NCBI GenBank assembly: GCA_020027475.1
Contig: JAHRAZ010000109.1
Coordinates: forward strand, 1-50,651
Length of the DNA stretch: 50,651 nt
Direction: 5' to 3'
Source of the DNA: Microthrixaceae bacterium
GTDB lineage: Bacteria; Actinomycetota; Acidimicrobiia; Acidimicrobiales; Microtrichaceae
Both the position numbers and the translations under genes were made by a program. The notes under the pieces were generated by a model. That model was not told the DNA's origin. It did not search any database and was given only the letters and a program-made list of their open reading frames with translations. Below, piece after piece: positions 16,556 to 24,675 of this stretch. Numbering within the stretch: position 1 is the stretch's first letter; the number at the start of each line of letters is the position of its first letter.

Positions 16556-17062
16556 ATGGACGCAACCGATCTTCTCCTTGATCTGTATGGCCGCATCCCG
16601 CCATTGGCGAAGTTGGCAGTAGATGGACTGGACGCCGCTGAACTCCGCCGCATTCCGAGTCCCGGAACCAACAGCATCGGCTGGTTGGTCTGGCACGTCG
16701 GACGGGTCCAGGACCATCAGATATCCGAACAGATGGATGTCCCGCAGCTCTGGGTTGCATATGGCTGGGCCAATCGCTTCGGCATGGAACCGGAACCCTT
16801 GGACATCGGGTTTGGACACACCGCGGAACAAGTCGCCGCCGTCCAACCAACTGGTCCGGACATCCTGTTGTCCTACCTCGGGGCAACGCAGAGCCGCGCC
16901 GAAGCCATGATCGCGGACCTGAGGTCCGAAGATCTGGACCGGATCGTGGATGAGAGCTGGGAACCACCGGTGACACTCGGCGCAAGGCTCATCAGCATCG
17001 CCGATGACTGCCTGCAACACGTCGGCCAGGCCTGCTATCTCCGCGGATTCTTCAACGACTGA
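16556..17062 (+). CDS. DinB/DUF664 family protein (mycothiol-transferase-like)
   Basis: A 168-residue four-helix-bundle protein. The opening DLLLDLYGRIPPLAKLAVDGLDAAELRRIP, followed by NSIGWLVWHVGRVQDHQI, carries the first metal-ligand His of the fold. The late LISIADDCLQHVGQACYLRG provides the last His near residue 158. The fold groups with mycothiol-dependent transferases and DUF664 proteins of Actinomycetota, which use a metal-bound thiolate for detoxification. ATG 16556 is preferred over GTG 16529 because family members begin only a few residues before the LLLD motif. After its stop there is a loose direct repeat (GGACGCG twice). Confidence 0.85.
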   Translation: MDATDLLLDLYGRIPPLAKLAVDGLDAAELRRIPSPGTNSIGWLVWHVGRVQDHQISEQMDVPQLWVAYGWANRFGMEPEPLDIGFGHTAEQVAAVQPTGPDILLSYLGATQSRAEAMIADLRSEDLDRIVDESWEPPVTLGARLISIADDCLQHVGQACYLRGFFND

Positions 17063-17158
17063 ATCACCGGACGCGTAAGAATCCGGTCGGACGCGGTGAG
17101 GCTGTGGCCCCGGAAAGGAACCACCGCCTCCTATCAACCTACAAATCCTGGACCTGAG

Positions 17159-18385
17159 CTACTCGATGCGCAGCCCGGAGATGGCTCGGCTGATGACGAG
17201 CTGCTGGATCTGTTCGGTGCCCTCGAAGATGTCCATGATCTTGGCGTCACGGTGCCAGCGTTCCACCGGGTACTCACGGGTGTAGCCGTACCCACCGAGG
17301 ATCTGAATGGCTCGGTCCGTCACCCAAACCGCTGTGCGGCCGGCGTGGAGCTTGCTCATGGAGCCCTCAGCGTTCTTGAATCCGCCACCGTTGCGGCTGA
17401 GCCAGGCAGCGCGATAGGTGAGGAGGCGCGCCGCATCGATCTGAGTGGCCATGTCGGCCAGCATGAACGCGATCGCCTGGTTCTCGATGATCGGCTTGCC
17501 GAAAGCAACACGCTCTTTGGCGTAGTCGAGGCTGTACTCGTACGCCGCACGGGCTATGCCGACGGCCATGGCTGCGACGGCCGGGCGGGTCGCTTCGAAC
17601 GTCGCCATCGCCGGCTGCTTGCCCGAGGTCTTGCCTTCTTTGGCCTCGCGGGCACGGGCCAACTTCTCGTCAAGTTTCTCTTTGCCACCCAGGAGGCACG
17701 CGCCCGGGATGCGAACGTCTTCGAGGACTACCTCGGAAGTGTGCGAGGCACGGATGCCGTGCTTCTTGTACTTCTGGCCCATGGAAATCCCCTCGGTTCC
17801 CGGAGGGATGACGAAGCTGGCCTGACCACGACTGCGAAGGCTGGGATCAACTGTTGCAACCACCACGTGAACGTCGGCAATGCCGCCGTTGGTAATCCAT
17901 GCCTTGGTGCCGTTGAGCACCCACTCGTCTTTGGCCTCGTCGTACACCGCACGGGTACGCAGCGAGGACACGTCAGAGCCTGCGTCGGGTTCGGACACAC
18001 AGAATGCGCCGAGCATCACGTTGTTCTCGTCGCCGTAGCACTGCGGAACCCATTCCATGACCTGCTCAGGTGTGCCGGAAGATGCAATGCCTGCAGCGGC
18101 AAGCCCGGAGCCGAAGATCGACAAGCCGATACCGGCGTCTCCCCAGAAGAGCTCCTCCATGGCAATCGGCAACGTCAGTGCGGTGGGGTCATTGAGAAGC
18201 GCGTTGCTCATGAAGTCGAAGCTGTACAGACCAATCTTGGCGGCCTCCTCAACTACCGGCCACGGGAACTCCTCTCTTTCGTCCCATTCCTCGGCGACGG
18301 GCCTGATGACGTTCTCGGAGAACTCGTGCACCCAGCTCTGTATCTGGAGTTGGTCTTCGTTCAACTGAAGGGAGAAGTCACTCAC
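17159..18385 (-). CDS. Acyl-CoA dehydrogenase
   Basis: A 408-residue FAD flavoprotein that introduces an alpha-beta double bond into acyl-CoA and passes electrons to ETF. Features are SDFSLQLNEDQLQIQSWVHEF at the N-terminus, FCVSEPDAGSDVSSLRT (flavin-binding region), TKAWITNGG, and the late QILGGYGYTREYPVERWHRDAKIMDIFEGTEQIQ. That last segment includes Glu in the position of the catalytic base of medium-chain enzymes. The substrate chain length is unknown. The start is at 18385. A GTTACCC-GC-CGGTAAC palindrome 63 bases upstream links it to the TetR gene at 7444. Confidence 0.95.
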   Translation of the reverse strand: MSDFSLQLNEDQLQIQSWVHEFSENVIRPVAEEWDEREEFPWPVVEEAAKIGLYSFDFMSNALLNDPTALTLPIAMEELFWGDAGIGLSIFGSGLAAAGIASSGTPEQVMEWVPQCYGDENNVMLGAFCVSEPDAGSDVSSLRTRAVYDEAKDEWVLNGTKAWITNGGIADVHVVVATVDPSLRSRGQASFVIPPGTEGISMGQKYKKHGIRASHTSEVVLEDVRIPGACLLGGKEKLDEKLARAREAKEGKTSGKQPAMATFEATRPAVAAMAVGIARAAYEYSLDYAKERVAFGKPIIENQAIAFMLADMATQIDAARLLTYRAAWLSRNGGGFKNAEGSMSKLHAGRTAVWVTDRAIQILGGYGYTREYPVERWHRDAKIMDIFEGTEQIQQLVISRAISGLRIE

Positions 18386-18447
18386 TTGATTTCACCATCG
18401 ATCTCTCTCGCCGAACTGGCGCAAAAACGTATGTTACCGATGAGTAG

Positions 18448-18463
18448 GTTACCCGCCGGTAAC
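18448..18463. promoter_or_regulatory. Putative TetR operator upstream of acyl-CoA dehydrogenase
   Basis: GTTACCC, two bases, CGGTAAC, with six of seven arm positions paired. A further GTTACCG half-site lies at 18433-18439. The dimensions equal those of the site at 7409-7424, and the palindrome is 63-78 bases upstream of the dehydrogenase start, in the core promoter zone. Confidence 0.7.
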
Positions 18464-18559
18464 ATAGATGCAAACATCGCAGGCAGGGCAATTCTGACCA
18501 GTCTCCAGGCGTTTGCCAGCCGGGAATCGGCTGGGTTCGCCGAGCAAACCTGGCCGGAT

Positions 18560-18597
18560 TCAGGGGTGCTGGCTGAACTCAGGGGTGACGGACGACC
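18560..18597. repeat. 19-bp tandem duplication at the cysS stop codon
   Basis: On the minus strand CACCCCTGA occurs at 18587-18579 and again at 18568-18560, period 19. The following ten bases match at seven positions, giving 16 of 19 overall. The cysS stop (18579-18581) is in the first copy; the TGA in the second copy is out of frame. Confidence 0.75.
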
Positions 18598-20006
18598 GTG
18601 CCCTCAGCGGAGTCCTCCACGACCCAGCCGAGTTCGGTCAGTTCATCACGGAGTGAATCCGCGACGGCCCAGTCGCGCTCGGTACGCGCCGCATCCCGCC
18701 GGGCACACATCTCGACGATGTCAGCGGGGATGTCCTCACCGACTCGACCGACTTCGAGGCCCAGCGCGCTGAGGATTTCCAGCACTGTGCTCGCCACCGG
18801 GGCAGCCCCGGCCTCGTCACCGGAATCCAGGTACCGATTCACCTCGGTGACACCAGTGAAGGCAATCGCAACCGCACCGGGAGTGTCCATGTCGTCGTCC
18901 ATGCGCTCACGGAACTCGGCCAGCATCTGCTCAGCACGCTCATCGGGATCGCCTCCCCAACCGTCAACATCCGCGCTGACGGTGCCGGCTCCCGAAACAG
19001 CTGCATGCGGATCCGCAACCAACTCGCCCACGCGGTCAGCGAAGTTGTCGAGTCGCCGCAAAGCTGCTTCGGCATTCGAGATCGAGGCAGCGGTCACCTC
19101 CACCGGAGAGCGGTAATGCGATTGCAGCACAAGCAGTCGGTAGGCCCGCTGATCGTGTTGGGCCACGAGGTCGGTCAAGGTAGTGAAGTTGCCAAGGGAC
19201 TTGGACATCTTCTCGCCACCGACCTCCACGAATCCGTTGTGCACCCAGTGGCGCGCGAACTCACTCCCAAGCGCAACCGCCTGGGCCCGTTCGTTCTCAT
19301 GATGGGGAAACGCCAGATCCAGTCCCCCACCGTGGATGTCGAATCCCTCGCCCAGGAGGTCGAGGCTCATCACCACACACTCCGTGTGCCAGCCGGGTCG
19401 GCCATCTCCCCACGGTGATGGCCACGACGGTTCACCCGCTTTGGCGAACTTCCACACGGCGAAGTCGGCGGCATTGCGCTTCTCGTCACCAATGAGGACC
19501 CGGTCGCCGCCGCCGGCCAGAAGCTCATCAAGGGACTGATTCGCCAGAAGTCCGTAGTCCCCCACCGAGGACACCGACAGGTAGATCCCGTCCGAGGTCA
19601 CATATGCAGCGTCAGCATCCAGCAATCGTCCGATCAGGTCCACCATCTCCGCCACATATCCGGTGGCATGGGGATCGGAATCCGGACGCAGCACAGAAAT
19701 ACTGTCCATGGCTTCCCACCAGACCTTCTCCCAGGTCTCGGCCACCTCTTCACAGGAGATTCCCTCATCGTTGGCACGGTTGATGATGTTGTCGTCGATG
19801 TCGGTGATGTTCGACACGTAGGTGACATCCAGACCGCTCCAGGTCAGATATCTGCGAAGGACGTCGAAAACGAGGGCGAACCGGCCATGGCCAAGATGAG
19901 GAGGGCCGTACACCGTGGGACCGCACACGTACATCGATACCTTCTCAGGCTCGCGCAGTTGTAACTCCTTCACGGTTCGAGATGCCGTGTCGAACATGTG
20001 AATCAC
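18579..20006 (-). CDS. cysS: Cysteinyl-tRNA synthetase
   Basis: A 475-residue class I synthetase that charges tRNA-Cys. Landmarks are the zinc-ligand Cys and HIGH region ([18 protein letters not shown], about 26-42), [21 protein letters not shown] with a second zinc Cys near 210, [10 protein letters not shown], and the KMSKS loop ([11 protein letters not shown]) near 268. A helical anticodon-binding region follows. MshC, the mycothiol paralogue, is excluded because the architecture and length are those of CysS. GTG 20006 has AGGA eight bases upstream; ATG 19997 is an alternative. It is divergent from valS, with 103 bases between the two synthetases. The stop sits in a 19-bp tandem duplication. 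Confidence 0.96.
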   Translation of the reverse strand: MIHMFDTASRTVKELQLREPEKVSMYVCGPTVYGPPHLGHGRFALVFDVLRRYLTWSGLDVTYVSNITDIDDNIINRANDEGISCEEVAETWEKVWWEAMDSISVLRPDSDPHATGYVAEMVDLIGRLLDADAAYVTSDGIYLSVSSVGDYGLLANQSLDELLAGGGDRVLIGDEKRNAADFAVWKFAKAGEPSWPSPWGDGRPGWHTECVVMSLDLLGEGFDIHGGGLDLAFPHHENERAQAVALGSEFARHWVHNGFVEVGGEKMSKSLGNFTTLTDLVAQHDQRAYRLLVLQSHYRSPVEVTAASISNAEAALRRLDNFADRVGELVADPHAAVSGAGTVSADVDGWGGDPDERAEQMLAEFRERMDDDMDTPGAVAIAFTGVTEVNRYLDSGDEAGAAPVASTVLEILSALGLEVGRVGEDIPADIVEMCARRDAARTERDWAVADSLRDELTELGWVVEDSAEGTVVRHP

Positions 20007-20109
20007 GTGGCAATCCTAATGGGATCCCGGATTCCCCAGAACAGATCGACACCCTGGGTTCAAACCACCTTCCGGCCGTGGGTGACCGACCACTACCCTT
20101 GCGGACGTC

Positions 20110-22713
20110 ATGCCAGCAACACCTCCCCAGCCCATGTCGAATCGCGAAGTCCCCGACAAGCCCAGTCTGGACGGTCTGGATGAGCGCTGGGCCGCCGCTT
20201 GGGACGACAACAACACCTATACATTCGACCGCACCGCCGAGCGGGAATCCGTCTTCTCCATTGACACGCCGCCCCCGACAGTGTCCGGTTCACTGCACGT
20301 TGGCCACGTCTTCTCCTACACGCACACCGACGCGATTGCCCGCTTCGAGAGGATGAACGGCAAAGAGGTCTTCTATCCCATGGGTTGGGATGACAACGGA
20401 CTCCCCACCGAACGGCGCGTGGAGAACTACTTCGGCGTGCTCTGCGACCCAACCGTTGCCTACGACCCGGATTTCACAGCACCCGAAACGCCGGCGAAGC
20501 GGCGAGACGACTTCGACCGGGTCAGCCGGCCGAACTTCATTGAACTCTGCGAAGAGCTTCTGGTAGTAGACGAAGAAGCATTCGAGGATGTCTGGCGCAA
20601 ACTCGGGCTCTCGATCGACTGGTCAATGACCTACGCCACCATCGACGAGAAGAGTCGCCGCATTTCCCAGCGTGCCTTCCTGCACAATCTTGCGCGGGGT
20701 GAGGCCTACTCATCGGTTGCACCGAGCTTGTGGGACGTCACATTCCAAACGGCCGTGGCCCAGGCCGAACTCGAGGACCGCGAACTGCCGGGGGCCTACC
20801 ACAAGCTCGCGTTCGCCCGCCCCGATGCCGATCCTGTACTGATCGACACAACCCGCCCCGAACTGGTCGTGAGCTGTGTCGCCCTGGTGGCTCACCCGGA
20901 TGACGAACGGTACAAACCGCTCTTCGGAAGCACCGTGACCACCCCGGTATTCGACGTCGAGGTTCCCGTCGTCGCCCATTCCCTGGCCGAGCCCGACAAG
21001 GGCACCGGCATCGCGATGATCTGTACCTTCGGCGACCTCAATGACGTCATCTGGTGGCGGGAACTGGATCTGCCGATGCGAGCCTGCATGGGCCGGGACG
21101 GTCGCTTCGAAGCAGAAACCCCGGCGTGGCTCACCAGCGATTTCTCAAAGGAGTCATACGCCCGGATAGCCCGCAAGGGTGCTGGCGGAGCGCAGCAACA
21201 GATGATCGAGATGCTCTCCGATTCGGGGGACCTGATCGGGGATCCCGAGAAGATCAAGCATCCGGTCAAGTTCTACGAGAAGGGCAGCAAGCCCCTCGAG
21301 ATCGTCACTTCGCGCCAGTGGTACATCCGCAACGGTGGTCGCTCCGGCGAACTCAAGGACGCCTTGATCGAGAGCGGATCCCAGATCAACTGGCATCCCG
21401 ACTACATGCATCACCGCTTCGACAACTGGGTCCGCGGACTCAACGGGGACTGGCTGGTTTCGCGCCAGCGGTACTTCGGGGTTCCGATTCCCGTCTGGTA
21501 CCGGCTCGACGCTGAGGGCGAACCCGACTACGACGATCCAATCGTCGCCGCTGAAGAGTCGCTGCCTGTTGATCCGCAGGCAGAGTGTCCTGCGGGATAC
21601 ACCGAGGACCAGCGAGGGATTTCCGGGGGTTTCGCCGGGGATCCCGACATCCTCGACACGTGGGCCACATCATCGCTCACTCCCCTGATCGCCTGCGGTT
21701 GGCGAGAAGATCCAGATCTCTTCTCCCGCACCTTCCCCATGAACCTGCGCCCCCAGGGCCACGACATCATCCGAACGTGGCTTTTCTCCACTGTGCTCCG
21801 CAGCCATTACGAGTTCGGTGACGTGCCGTGGTCCGACACTGCGTTGTCGGGCTGGATTCTCGATCCGGACCGCAAGAAGATGTCGAAGTCCAGGGGCAAC
21901 GTTGTGGTCCCCACCGATTTGCTCGAGCGATTCAGCCCTGACGCCGTGCGCTACTGGGCCGCATCGGCGCGGCCCGGAACGGATACAGCCTTCGATGAAT
22001 CACAGATGAAGGTCGGCCGGAGGCTCTGCATCAAGTTGCTGAACGCCTCCAAGTTCGCAATCGGCTTTGCAGTTGATCCCGACACCGGCAAAGTCAACGC
22101 CACCAAGGTGTCGGACATCACCAACCCGCTGGATCTGTCGATGCTCTGCGGATTGGCAGATCTCGTTGACGAGTCGACGGCTGCATTCGAAGCGTTCGAC
22201 TACGCCCGGGCTCTGGAACGTACCGAAACGTTCTTCTGGGCATTCTGTGACAACTACCTGGAACTCGTGAAGGCCCGCGCCTACGGCAACGCCGAGGAGT
22301 CCGGCCCCAGATCAGCGATTGCCTCCCTGGAGCTGGCGCTGTCGACACTCTTGCGACTGTTCGCTCCATTCCTGCCCTTCACCACCGAAGAGGTCTGGTC
22401 CTGGTGGATGAACGGCACCATTCACCGCACTGTCTGGCCAGACTCCGCAGCAATACGTGCAACCAGCGGACCCACTGACGGCGCAGCACTCGAATTGGCC
22501 ACCACAGTCCTCGGAGAGATCCGCGGCGCCAAGTCGTCCGCGAAGGTGTCGATGCGCAATCCGGTGGACCGACTGTCAATCACCGCGCCGGCAGCCCAGT
22601 TGGCATTGCTGGACCAGGTTGCTCCCGACGTCAACGACGCAGGCCGGGTAGGCGAAGTTGTTACCCACGTTGGCGACGAATTGGCAGTCGAGGTGATTCT
22701 CGGCGAACCGTAG
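20110..22713 (+). CDS. valS: Valyl-tRNA synthetase (type without C-terminal coiled coil)
   Basis: An 867-residue class I synthetase that charges tRNA-Val. The HIGH box is SLHVGH at 61-66, followed by GWDDNGLPTERRVENYFGVLCDP. The editing domain lies at about 190-340. The KMSKS loop is RKKMSKSRGN near 588, and a helical anticodon-binding domain follows. The wording around HIGH and the lack of a C-terminal coiled-coil arm match the ValS type found in archaea, Rickettsiales and some Actinomycetota, not the longer E. coli type. ATG 20110 is the first start; ATG at codon 9 is possible. A hairpin at 22763-22784 after the stop may end transcription. Confidence 0.95.
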   Translation: MPATPPQPMSNREVPDKPSLDGLDERWAAAWDDNNTYTFDRTAERESVFSIDTPPPTVSGSLHVGHVFSYTHTDAIARFERMNGKEVFYPMGWDDNGLPTERRVENYFGVLCDPTVAYDPDFTAPETPAKRRDDFDRVSRPNFIELCEELLVVDEEAFEDVWRKLGLSIDWSMTYATIDEKSRRISQRAFLHNLARGEAYSSVAPSLWDVTFQTAVAQAELEDRELPGAYHKLAFARPDADPVLIDTTRPELVVSCVALVAHPDDERYKPLFGSTVTTPVFDVEVPVVAHSLAEPDKGTGIAMICTFGDLNDVIWWRELDLPMRACMGRDGRFEAETPAWLTSDFSKESYARIARKGAGGAQQQMIEMLSDSGDLIGDPEKIKHPVKFYEKGSKPLEIVTSRQWYIRNGGRSGELKDALIESGSQINWHPDYMHHRFDNWVRGLNGDWLVSRQRYFGVPIPVWYRLDAEGEPDYDDPIVAAEESLPVDPQAECPAGYTEDQRGISGGFAGDPDILDTWATSSLTPLIACGWREDPDLFSRTFPMNLRPQGHDIIRTWLFSTVLRSHYEFGDVPWSDTALSGWILDPDRKKMSKSRGNVVVPTDLLERFSPDAVRYWAASARPGTDTAFDESQMKVGRRLCIKLLNASKFAIGFAVDPDTGKVNATKVSDITNPLDLSMLCGLADLVDESTAAFEAFDYARALERTETFFWAFCDNYLELVKARAYGNAEESGPRSAIASLELALSTLLRLFAPFLPFTTEEVWSWWMNGTIHRTVWPDSAAIRATSGPTDGAALELATTVLGEIRGAKSSAKVSMRNPVDRLSITAPAAQLALLDQVAPDVNDAGRVGEVVTHVGDELAVEVILGEP

Positions 22714-22762
22714 GCACCGGAGCGATCTGGTCGGCTGATCGCGGAGCACATCCTGCGGATCG

Positions 22763-22784
22763 CCTGCAGGCCTCTACCTGCAGG
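22763..22784 (+). terminator. Hairpin of two CCTGCAGG palindromes after valS
   Basis: CCTGCAGG at 22763-22770 and again at 22777-22784, six bases apart. Each copy is itself a palindrome, so both a long hairpin and two small ones are possible. GGCC on either side could extend the structure. It is 50 bases past the valS stop. The T-run after it is weak (CCGTTTG). Confidence 0.45.
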
Positions 22785-22835
22785 GGCCTCCGTTTGATTA
22801 GGTTGCACAGACACGCCGCCAACTCTGGAGATCCA

Positions 22836-24131
22836 ATGGTCGAAGCCCTGAGTCCCGAACAAGCAGTACAGCGACTCACCCCGGACGACAATCTTGCAAT
22901 TGCGCTCGGACCTGCTCATCCAGTTGGGTTCCTGCATGCGCTGGGAACCCGCGATGACTGGAGTGGCCTTGAGGTAGCGGGTGCCCTGCTCACCGATCTC
23001 TATGAAGTCTTCACAAAACCGGGTGTGCGCTTCCGCAGCGGATTCTTTGGACCGGCCGAACGGTTCCTGCGCGACAGCGGAGCCAACATCGAGTACGTGC
23101 CAGCCGACTTTCGCCGGTTCGGACCCATCGTGCAGGCGACTGCCCCTCGGGTTATGGCCACCGCCACCGCACCGCCCGATGCCCATGGAAACCTCTCCTT
23201 CTCGCTGCACGCGGGGGCCACGATGGACGAATTCCATCGCGCCGGCGCCGACCCGGATCGCGTCCTCGTGGCCGAGTACTCCGACAAATACCCGCGCACA
23301 GTCGGACTGCCCCCGAAGTATCCCCACGCTTTACACGTGGACGAAGTCGACATCCTGATCCACAGCGATGCCGCACCGGTTGACCTTGCCGACGCGGACG
23401 GAACCGATGCCGACCGCAAGATTGCCCAGTTCGCCGAAGAGTTCATCCCCGACGGGGCCACCCTCCAGACGGGTATCGGAGCAATCCCGTCACTGATCGC
23501 AACGGGACTTGCCGAGGGCAGCGGCGGCGGTTACGGGGTCCACTCGGAGATGTTCACCAACGGACTGATGCGGCTCTACAAGGCAGGCAAGGTCACCAAC
23601 GACCACAAGGGTGAGTTCGACGGTTTCTCGGTGACCACGTTCGCCGCCGGCACACCTGAGCTGTACGAGTGGCTCGACAACAACGAGGACGTGCGTTTCC
23701 TCCCCGTGGATGTCGTGAACGACTCCCGAAGAATTGCGGCCAACCGCCACTTCATATCGATCAACGGCGCCACCGCCGTGGACCTCTTCAGCCAGGTGGC
23801 GGCGGACACCATCGCCGGACAACAGCATTCCGGCACAGGTGGGCACGAGGACTTCGTTGCGGGCGCCGGCCTCGAGTTGGAGGATCGATCGCTGCTTTGC
23901 CTTCGATCCTCCAGCGGCGCGGGCGAAAACCGCATCAGCCGGATCGTGCCCAACCTGGCGCCCGAGATGTTGGTCACCACGCCCCGGCACCAGGTGGACG
24001 TGATCATCACCGAATACGGCTGTGCGGAGCTGTCCGGTTTGACGGTTCGCGAGCGCGCCGAGGCCCTCGTGGGAATCGCTCATCCCGACTTCCGCGACGA
24101 GCTTGCCGAAACTGCATCCGAGATCGGCTGA
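22836..24131 (+). CDS. Acetyl-CoA hydrolase/transferase family protein
   Basis: A 431-residue CoA-transferase-fold enzyme, which moves CoA between acyl groups or hydrolyses acyl-CoA. Family text includes DGATLQTGIGAIPSLIATGL, YGVHSEMFTNGLMRLYKAGKVTN, FISINGATAVDLFSQVAADTI (the N/G-rich loop near the active-site region) and RIVPNLAPEMLVTTPRHQVDVIITEYGCAELSG. The Glu of YGVHSEM is in the expected catalytic position. The donor and acceptor acids (acetate, 4-hydroxybutyrate, succinate) cannot be told apart here. The open frame starts at 22794, but ATG 22836 has GGAG seven bases upstream. It is convergent with the peroxiredoxin gene, 16 bases away. Confidence 0.9.
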   Translation: MVEALSPEQAVQRLTPDDNLAIALGPAHPVGFLHALGTRDDWSGLEVAGALLTDLYEVFTKPGVRFRSGFFGPAERFLRDSGANIEYVPADFRRFGPIVQATAPRVMATATAPPDAHGNLSFSLHAGATMDEFHRAGADPDRVLVAEYSDKYPRTVGLPPKYPHALHVDEVDILIHSDAAPVDLADADGTDADRKIAQFAEEFIPDGATLQTGIGAIPSLIATGLAEGSGGGYGVHSEMFTNGLMRLYKAGKVTNDHKGEFDGFSVTTFAAGTPELYEWLDNNEDVRFLPVDVVNDSRRIAANRHFISINGATAVDLFSQVAADTIAGQQHSGTGGHEDFVAGAGLELEDRSLLCLRSSSGAGENRISRIVPNLAPEMLVTTPRHQVDVIITEYGCAELSGLTVRERAEALVGIAHPDFRDELAETASEIG

Positions 24132-24147
24132 TCCGGCGCCAGACGGC

Positions 24148-24600
24148 TCAGCCGTTGGCCTTCAAGACTGCCAACGCGTCATCAGCGTGGCGATTCATGT
24201 TCATCTCGCTGCTGAACGCGCCGAGAATTTCGCGATTCCGAGCAATCACGAACGTCGCTCGACGGTTCACCAACGGCCCCGGCCGCTTCACGCCGAACAT
24301 CGCTGCCACCTTGCGCGAGGGATCCGAGAGCAGCGGCATTCCCAAGCCGTTCTGGGCATCGAACGCGCTCTGCCGGTCCACGCTGTCAGCCGAGATGCCG
24401 ACGGGCTGGGCGCCGACCGCTTCGAACTCCGCTGAGAGATCGCGGAAGTGGCAGGACTCCCTGGTGCACCCGGTGGTCATCGCCTTCGGATAGAAGAACA
24501 ACACAACCGGTCCGGTTTCGAGCAAAGTCGAAAGCCTACGAGACTTCCCGAACTGGTCATCCAGCTCGAAATCCTGAACCTCTGAACCTTTTTCCAACAC
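24148..24600 (-). CDS. Bcp/PrxQ-type peroxiredoxin
   Basis: A 150-residue thiol peroxidase that reduces hydrogen peroxide and organic hydroperoxides. The peroxidatic Cys is in TTGCTRESCHFRD near residue 45; the second Cys five residues later (CTRESC) is the usual resolving partner in PrxQ/Bcp enzymes. FFYPKAMTTGC, PLLSDPSRKVAAMFGV and the NRRATFVI segment follow. GTG 24600 has GGAGGAGAG upstream and matches the family N-terminus; the frame remains open to 24651. It is one of two peroxiredoxins in this window (see 28093). Confidence 0.92.
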   Translation of the reverse strand: MLEKGSEVQDFELDDQFGKSRRLSTLLETGPVVLFFYPKAMTTGCTRESCHFRDLSAEFEAVGAQPVGISADSVDRQSAFDAQNGLGMPLLSDPSRKVAAMFGVKRPGPLVNRRATFVIARNREILGAFSSEMNMNRHADDALAVLKANG

Positions 24601-24675
24601 TGGTTCTCTCCTCCCATGCCACTCCCGACCCTTGGCGCCGGGGGAATGCAATGGTTCGTCTGCCGAGATTGTGAA

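Noticed and set aside
17096-18772. A 558-codon open frame antisense to the acyl-CoA dehydrogenase and cysS.
   Set aside because: It spans two well-supported genes and the gap between them; the length reflects GC-rich codon use.
20007-20109. A T-box or other tRNA-sensing leader between cysS and valS.
   Set aside because: The gap is 103 bases, too short for a T-box, and no T-box core motif is visible.
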